Made by a program: the position numbers and the translations under genes. This document shows positions 6,555 to 10,147 of a stretch of DNA of 10,147 bases, piece after piece; position 1 is the first letter of the stretch, and each line of letters opens with the position of its first letter. Source of the stretch: Lachnospiraceae bacterium UBA3386 (GTDB lineage: Bacteria; Bacillota; Clostridia; Lachnospirales; Lachnospiraceae); the NCBI GenBank assembly GCA_002358875.1, contig DEPS01000003.1, forward strand, positions 1 through 10,147, written 5' to 3'. Below the pieces are notes generated by a model. That model was not told the origin of the DNA. It made no database searches and saw only the letters and a list, made by a program, of their open reading frames with translations.

Positions 6555-6587
6555 GATGATCTCCCTCTGTCAGCGATTTTTCCTCCT

Positions 6588-6681
6588 AAGCCGGCGCGGC
6601 ATGGCGCAGCCTTTTTCGTATGCAGCCGCGGCTTGACGCAGCCTTTTTTCGTATACAGCCGCGGCTTGACGCAGCTTTTTT
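6588..6681. repeat. Three tandem 32-33 base hairpin repeats upstream of the Nudix operon
   Basis: Three units lie head to tail at about 6588-6620, 6621-6653 and 6654-6681. The last two are nearly identical, and the first is diverged and GC-richer. Each full unit holds the palindrome AGCCGCGGCT (6624-6633 and 6657-6666), then TTGACGCAGC, then a run of five or six T. In the minus-strand RNA each near-identical copy folds as GCUGCG, a six-base loop, and CGCGGC, with a U-G pair. In the plus-strand RNA the same stem has a C-A mismatch but is followed by U5-6, like a weak terminator. The array lies in the predicted 5' leader of the Nudix transcript, immediately ahead of an AGGAGG (6582-6587). Confidence 0.8.
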
Positions 6682-6691
6682 CCAATTATTG

Positions 6692-6720
6692 AGTATAGCA
6701 AAAAAACAGTCTTTCCTCAA
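6692..6720 (-). promoter_or_regulatory. Predicted promoter of the two-gene Nudix operon
   Basis: On the minus strand, TTGAGG (6715-6720) and TATACT (6692-6697) are 17 bases apart: four of six matches at -35 and five of six at -10. Initiation near 6685 would give a leader of about 130 bases containing the three hairpin repeats and two Shine-Dalgarno-like sequences before the ATG at 6554. The rest of the gap toward 6838 serves the divergent plus-strand gene, for which I found no convincing promoter. Confidence 0.55.
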
Positions 6721-6838
6721 ATCATATTACTGTGCAGACAAATTCCTGTCCTTCTAAGTTATTTCTGAGGTTCGCCTGTTAAGATGCAGACTGTAAGTTA
6801 AAAAAAGACAAAGAATCAGGAAAGGAGAAAGAAGCACA

Positions 6839-8122
6839 ATGGATGATGAAAAGAAACAGCCTTCAAAAATAAAAAAGCATAAGTGGACACTCATTTTTAC
6901 AGCATGCCTCACTGCATTTACTGTGTTTATTTCCCTGGACACATTCGTGTTATCGAGCGCATACCAGACAGATGCCACACAGATGAATCTGGCCATGATC
7001 CAGGAGAATAAAAAAGCACAGGAGAGTGCCCGGGATCAGAGCGGGAGCGACACATCCTCCGGCACGACAGAATCCGGGCAGGCGGAGAAAAATTACACGG
7101 GAAATGCGCAGGCCCAAAGTGGGAGCGATACCCCGTCTGATACACAGAGCACTAAGGATGCACAGAGTTCAGCGCAGACAGAGAAAAATCCTTCTTCTCC
7201 TGCTCAGGAAGCAGGCGGCAGCAGTCAGGACGGCTCCTCACCATCAGGCAGGAAAAAGCACCGGAAGCCCTTCGGCAGCGGCCAGGATCATTTTCCCGGA
7301 AGCGAGGGCGCCGGTTCTTCCAACGGCATGAACTCCCGCACTTTCAACGAAGAGGAAGCAGCCCGTTCCGCCGCGGAGGTGACAACGGAAAATGCTGATT
7401 CTGAAAGCACACAGACTTATCAGGACGACAATATCCAGATCACCTACAAAGAATACACGACCAACGGAACTACTGTCCATGTTGCGGATGTACAGATCAG
7501 TTCGGTAGAATATCTTAAAACCGCTTTTGCCAATGACACATACGGTAAGAACGTGACACAGAGCACTTCCGACATCGCCTCGTCACACAACGCCATCCTC
7601 GCAGTCAACGGCGATTATTACGGTGTACAGGAGAGAGGCTACGTCATTCGAAACGGTATCGTTTACAGGGACAAGGCGGACTCCGATGATGTTTTGTGCA
7701 TTTACGCGGACGGCAGCATGAAGGTTGTCGATCCCTCCACTGTGACAGCCCAGGAGCTGGTGGAGCAGGGCGTATGGCAGGCCTTTTCCTTCGGTCCCGG
7801 CCTCGTCGAAGACGGCAGCATCTCCGTTTCTCTCAATACTGAGGTCGGAAGGGCCAAAGCGAGCAATCCCCGGACCGCGGTCGGTATTATTGACGACCTG
7901 CATTATGTTTTTGTCGTATCTGACGGCCGCACCGGCGAGAGCGAAGGCCTTTCTCTTTACGAGCTCGCATCCTTCATGCAGCAGCTTGGCGTTAAGACCG
8001 CCTACAATCTGGACGGCGGCGGTTCCTCTACAATGGTCTTTCAGGGAACGATCATGAACAATCCGACCGATGGATTCGGCGACAGTGAAAGAGAGGTGAG
8101 CGACATTGTTTACATCGGATAA
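6839..8122 (+). CDS. Membrane-anchored phosphodiester glycosidase (NAGPA-domain) protein
   Basis: The catalytic part resembles the NAGPA family, named after the mammalian enzyme that removes N-acetylglucosamine from a phosphodiester. Bacterial members are thought to cleave sugar-phosphodiester bonds in envelope glycans. The 427 residues divide into three parts. A Lys-rich start with one membrane segment at about 16-39 anchors the protein. A low-complexity linker (about 60-195), rich in Ser, Gln, Gly and Asp, contains QSGSDT twice (67-72 and 93-98) and a basic patch, GRKKHRKP, at 137-144. The NAGPA domain runs from about 200 to 427, with AVNGDYYG at 255-262, SFGPGLVEDG at 317-326, NPRTAVGI at 343-350, SDGR at 361-364 and LDGGGSSTM at 391-399. 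The domain should face outward. AAAGGAGA at 6821-6828 supports the ATG. The next gene starts inside its last codons. Substrate unknown. Confidence 0.9.
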   Translation: MDDEKKQPSKIKKHKWTLIFTACLTAFTVFISLDTFVLSSAYQTDATQMNLAMIQENKKAQESARDQSGSDTSSGTTESGQAEKNYTGNAQAQSGSDTPSDTQSTKDAQSSAQTEKNPSSPAQEAGGSSQDGSSPSGRKKHRKPFGSGQDHFPGSEGAGSSNGMNSRTFNEEEAARSAAEVTTENADSESTQTYQDDNIQITYKEYTTNGTTVHVADVQISSVEYLKTAFANDTYGKNVTQSTSDIASSHNAILAVNGDYYGVQERGYVIRNGIVYRDKADSDDVLCIYADGSMKVVDPSTVTAQELVEQGVWQAFSFGPGLVEDGSISVSLNTEVGRAKASNPRTAVGIIDDLHYVFVVSDGRTGESEGLSLYELASFMQQLGVKTAYNLDGGGSSTMVFQGTIMNNPTDGFGDSEREVSDIVYIG

Positions 8123-8648
8123 AAAAACTGCGAAGCAGCACCTGAAAAAAATACATCGGGAAGGCCTCCTGCATCTTATGGCAGCCCTCTTTCTGGCCCT
8201 GTTCGGAGCAGTCTATGAGCATTTCAGCCACGGCGTTTTTTCCTATTACATGATCTACGCCTTTCTGATCCCCCTGGCGCCCGGCGCCGCGCTCTATCTG
8301 TGGATGGCCGCAGCGACATGGAAAAAGCTGGAAAGAGCACAGGATCCGGCTTTTCCGAATGAGACAGCCGATGACGCATACAAGGATAAAGTGCTTCCTG
8401 CGGATGCGGAAAAACCGGGCGCAGACCTGATCTGCCTCCCCGGCAGCTTCTCCCTCAGAACCTGGAACTACGGGATCGCTGTCCTTGCAGTCGGATCTGT
8501 TTTCCAGGGAGTCCTGGAGATCTACGGTACGACCAACCGGCTTTCCATAATCTACCCTGTTGCCGGAACGGCCTTCCTGTTCACCGGTCTTATTTCCTTC
8601 CTCGCCCCCTTCCTGACGGTGCGGAGGATGCAGCGCAGGTACGCATAA
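8106..8648 (+). CDS. Unrecognised four-helix membrane protein, TTG start, overlaps the NAGPA gene
   Basis: I do not recognise this 180-residue protein. Four hydrophobic segments are visible at about 22-40, 45-70, 121-140 and 147-170. A polar loop (about 72-120) carries a DPAFPNETADD stretch, and the tail is Arg-rich (VRRMQRRYA). The start is TTG at 8106, sixteen bases before the end of the NAGPA gene. GAGGTGA at 8093-8099 gives normal spacing, and no in-frame ATG occurs until residue 25, inside the first helix. The overlap points to translational coupling, so the protein may partner the NAGPA enzyme in the membrane, for example as a scaffold or in substrate handling (inference). The last codons are repeated in frame downstream (see the repeat at 8625-8712), suggesting the C-terminus was once longer or has been duplicated. 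Confidence 0.8.
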   Translation: MFTSDKKTAKQHLKKIHREGLLHLMAALFLALFGAVYEHFSHGVFSYYMIYAFLIPLAPGAALYLWMAAATWKKLERAQDPAFPNETADDAYKDKVLPADAEKPGADLICLPGSFSLRTWNYGIAVLAVGSVFQGVLEIYGTTNRLSIIYPVAGTAFLFTGLISFLAPFLTVRRMQRRYA

Positions 8649-8712
8649 AAATATGCGCGCAGTATCCTGCCTGGCAGCGATCGATCTGGAAGGATGCTGC
8701 GCAGATACGCAT
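8625..8712 (+). repeat. In-frame duplication of the membrane gene's 3' end, with an inverted arm between copies
   Basis: Positions 8625-8646 and 8691-8712 match at 20 of 22 bases, exactly 66 bases (22 codons) apart. The first copy encodes RMQRRYA followed by TAA. The second, in the same frame, would encode RMLRRYA followed by TGA. Between them, GCGCAGTATCCT (8657-8668) is an inverted copy that pairs over 12 bases, with one U-G, to AGGATGCTGCGC (8691-8702). CGCATA/TATGCG (8642-8657) forms a competing six-pair hairpin with an AAAA loop over the stop codon. No T-run follows, so it is not an obvious terminator. Confidence 0.8.
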
Positions 8713-8715
8713 GAG

Positions 8716-8721
8716 TATAAT
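8716..8721 (+). promoter_or_regulatory. Possible -10 element for the PAP2 gene
   Basis: A perfect TATAAT lies 26 bases before the ATG, leaving the AAGGAGA ribosome binding site (8736-8742) within a leader of about 20 bases. No good -35 is found at 16-18 bases, because the duplicated sequence occupies that place. The promoter may be weak or activator-dependent, and readthrough from the upstream genes is equally possible. Confidence 0.3.
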
Positions 8722-8747
8722 ACCGGACGCTTAATAAGGAGAGAAAA

Positions 8748-9296
8748 ATGCTTCAGCTCATTCAAGAGACAGATTTCCGGATCCTTGACTGGATCCAGCA
8801 GAACCTGCGGTCAGACCTTCTGGACTGGCTGATGCCAAAGATCACTTTTCTCTGCGACGCAGGATGGTTCTGGATCCTGCTGACACTGGTCTTCCTTATA
8901 AGTAAGACATACAGAAGGCGGGGGATAACTCTCTTTTGCGGGCTTGCCATGTGCGGGCTCTTCGGCAATCTTCTTCTCAAAAACATCGTGGCAAGAGACC
9001 GGCCCTGCTGGATCCGCCCGCTTAATGACATGCTTGTCTCCATCCCCGGTGACTACTCCTTCCCTTCAGGGCATTCCATGGTGAGCTTTGCCTGTGCGAT
9101 GATCCTTTTCCACTACGACCGGCGGATCGGGATCCCCGCCCTGTTCCTGGCAGGCGCCATAGCCCTTTCGAGACTTTATGTCTACGTCCATTTTCCAACT
9201 GATGTCCTCCTCGGGACGCTGATCGGAATCCTGATCGGCATCGCTGCAGTGCGATCAGCAAACCGCTTTTTTACTGTTGCAGACAGAAAAAAATAG
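8748..9296 (+). CDS. PAP2-family membrane phosphatase
   Basis: This is an integral membrane acid phosphatase of the type 2 phosphatidic acid phosphatase superfamily. Bacterial members dephosphorylate lipid phosphates, including undecaprenyl pyrophosphate recycled during wall synthesis, or phosphatidic acid and phosphatidylglycerol phosphate. All three catalytic motifs are intact in 182 residues: KNIVARDRP at 78-86 (K-x6-RP), PSGH at 106-109, and SRLYVYVHFPTD at 141-152 (SR-x5-H-x3-D), where His148 is the expected nucleophile. About five or six membrane helices are visible, e.g. 39-52, 60-78, 111-123, 128-144 and 153-170. AAGGAGA at 8736-8742 supports the start. It lies 99 bases after the unknown membrane gene on the same strand. 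An undecaprenyl-pyrophosphatase role is an inference that would suit the glycan-related neighbours. Confidence 0.92.
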   Translation: MLQLIQETDFRILDWIQQNLRSDLLDWLMPKITFLCDAGWFWILLTLVFLISKTYRRRGITLFCGLAMCGLFGNLLLKNIVARDRPCWIRPLNDMLVSIPGDYSFPSGHSMVSFACAMILFHYDRRIGIPALFLAGAIALSRLYVYVHFPTDVLLGTLIGILIGIAAVRSANRFFTVADRKK

Positions 9297-9305
9297 CATT
9301 ATAAT
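9277..9305 (+). promoter_or_regulatory. Predicted promoter of the LivJ-type binding protein gene
   Basis: TTGCAG (9277-9282) and a perfect TATAAT (9300-9305) are separated by 17 bases. The -35 lies inside the end of the PAP2 gene. Initiation near 9312 would give a leader of about 78 bases. A second TATAAT at 9365-9370 is too close to the ribosome binding site to be used productively. Confidence 0.5.
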
Positions 9306-9313
9306 ATGCGGAA

Positions 9314-9355
9314 GTGTCGGCTATACGATTTTTTGCTTACTTATATTGCCGGCAC
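9314..9355 (+). other. Possible leader hairpin ahead of the LivJ-type gene
   Basis: GTGTCGG (9314-9320) can pair with CCGGCAC (9349-9355): seven pairs with one U-G, around a 28-base AT-rich loop containing T6. It starts almost at the predicted transcript 5' end. It may stabilise the mRNA or hold a regulatory element. I recognised no known riboswitch. Confidence 0.3.
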
Positions 9356-9389
9356 GCGCGTATCTATAATAGAGGAGGTAAAAAAAGTT

Positions 9390-10147
9390 ATGAAAAAGAT
9401 TTGGAAAACCACGATCGCCGTTGCCATGACCGCGTTCATGGCGGCTTCCCTCGCTGCATGCGGCGGTTCTTCCAGCGCTCCTGCTCAGAGCTCGGAAGGC
9501 AGCGCTGCCATCAAGATCGGCGGCAGCGGCCCTCTGACCGGCCCCGCAGCTGTCTACGGAAACGCAGTCAAGAACGCTGCGGAAATGGCAGTTGAAGAAG
9601 TCAACGCAAAGGGCGGCGTGCAGTTCCAGCTGCAGTTCGAAGATGACAAGCACGACGCTGAGGAAGCAGCTACTGCATACGGCACACTCAAAGACGGCGG
9701 CATGCAGATCTCCCTGGAGACCGTAACGAGCGCCCCCGGCGCAGCAGTCGCTCCTCTGTATCAGGAGGATCAGACCTTCGCGATCACCCCTTCAGGCTCC
9801 AGCCCTTCCGTCATTTATGCAGACGGCGAGAATCAGACCGACGCATACGGCAACGTGTTCCAGATGTGCTTCTCCGATCCCAACCAGGGTTCCGGAAGCG
9901 CGTCCTATATCTCCGCACATCCTGAGCTCGGCACAAAGATCGCCGTGATCTACAAAAACGACGATCCCTATTCAAAGGGCATCTACGAGACCTTCAAGGC
10001 TCAGGCAGCGGAAGATAACCTTGAGATCGTCTATGACGGAACCTTCAAGGGCGACGAGAGCGACTTCCAGGTTCAGGTTGCTGATGCTCAGAGCGCAGGC
10101 GCCGACCTGCTCTTCCTTCCCATTTACTACACCCCCGCTTCCCAGAT
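9390..10147 (+). CDS. livJ: Branched-chain amino acid ABC transporter, substrate-binding lipoprotein (partial)
   Basis: About 252 residues are open from the ATG at 9390 to the right edge, translated by hand. The N-terminus is a lipoprotein signal: MKKIWK, a hydrophobic stretch, and the lipobox LAAC at 21-24, so Cys24 would be lipidated and the mature protein tethered outside the membrane. A short Ser/Gly/Gln linker leads into IKIGGSGPLTGPAAVYG, the typical start of the LivJ/Peripla_BP_6 family (type I periplasmic-binding fold). IAVIYKNDDPYSKG and DFQVQVADAQSAGADLLFLP are matching lobe segments. Full proteins have about 370-400 residues, so roughly a third is missing. AGGAGG at 9373-9378 precedes the ATG by eleven bases. 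LivH, LivM, LivG and LivF genes would be expected beyond the edge. The substrate could be leucine, isoleucine or valine, or another amino acid or amide in this broad family; the symbol is by family likeness. Confidence 0.9.
   Translation, partial: MKKIWKTTIAVAMTAFMAASLAACGGSSSAPAQSSEGSAAIKIGGSGPLTGPAAVYGNAVKNAAEMAVEEVNAKGGVQFQLQFEDDKHDAEEAATAYGTLKDGGMQISLETVTSAPGAAVAPLYQEDQTFAITPSGSSPSVIYADGENQTDAYGNVFQMCFSDPNQGSGSASYISAHPELGTKIAVIYKNDDPYSKGIYETFKAQAAEDNLEIVYDGTFKGDESDFQVQVADAQSAGADLLFLPIYYTPASQ

Noticed and set aside
6588..6681. A CRISPR-like array.
   Set aside because: The units are contiguous near-identical repeats with no unique spacers, and there are no cas genes in the window.
8178..8648. 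A shorter start for the unknown membrane protein at its first ATG (residue 25).
   Set aside because: This would begin inside the first hydrophobic segment with no ribosome binding site, whereas the TTG at 8106 has GAGGTGA at good spacing.
8052..8765. A 237-codon minus-strand open frame opposite the unknown membrane gene.
   Set aside because: The plus-strand frame has a coupled start, a ribosome binding site and clear membrane segments. The antisense product shows no domain and spans three plus-strand features.
9365..9370. TATAAT as the promoter -10 of the LivJ-type gene.
   Set aside because: Initiation would fall inside the AGGAGG ribosome binding site at 9373-9378, and no -35 lies at proper spacing. 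The TATAAT at 9300-9305 fits better.

Overview
The window is a protein-dense stretch of a bacterial chromosome. It looks like an anaerobic member of the Bacillota (Clostridia, probably Lachnospiraceae-like). The reasons are strong AGGAGG-type ribosome binding sites, moderate to high GC coding regions separated by AT-rich gaps, a DegV-family lipid-binding protein, a Gram-positive-style lipoprotein, and an indolepyruvate:ferredoxin oxidoreductase typical of amino-acid-fermenting anaerobes. The taxonomic call is inference. I see no rRNA, tRNA, CRISPR array, transposase or phage gene.

Layout. Minus strand, 1-2374: ilvE (branched-chain aminotransferase) followed by iorA (alpha subunit of indolepyruvate:ferredoxin oxidoreductase, cut by the left edge). 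A structured 134-base gap separates them. Minus strand, 2735-3676: a DegV-family protein with its own terminator. Plus strand, 4078-4947: a secreted GH114-type glycosidase, ended by a bidirectional terminator. Minus strand, 5147-6554: two different Nudix hydrolases in one likely operon, an ADP-ribose pyrophosphatase type and then a CoA pyrophosphatase type. Their leader carries three tandem hairpin repeats. Plus strand, 6839-9296: a membrane-anchored NAGPA-domain phosphodiester glycosidase, an overlapping unrecognised four-helix membrane protein with a TTG start, and a PAP2 phosphatase. Plus strand, 9390 to the right edge: a LivJ-type branched-chain amino acid binding lipoprotein.

How the genes may work together. 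ilvE and iorA can act in series: transamination gives a 2-oxo acid, and oxidative decarboxylation then gives an acyl-CoA and reduced ferredoxin. The LivJ-type protein at the other end would import substrates for such metabolism, although it is not in the same operon. The glycosidase, NAGPA protein and PAP2 phosphatase all suggest work on cell-envelope glycans or lipid-linked phosphates. The Nudix pair is housekeeping-type nucleotide or cofactor clearance.

The least ordinary feature is in the gaps. Five of them carry short local duplications with spacings of about 33-70 bases, several able to form alternative hairpins. The clearest is an in-frame 66-base duplication of the 3' end of the unrecognised membrane gene, stop codon included. 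No complete new system is evident. The gap repeats and the NAGPA/membrane/PAP2 cluster deserve the closest look.
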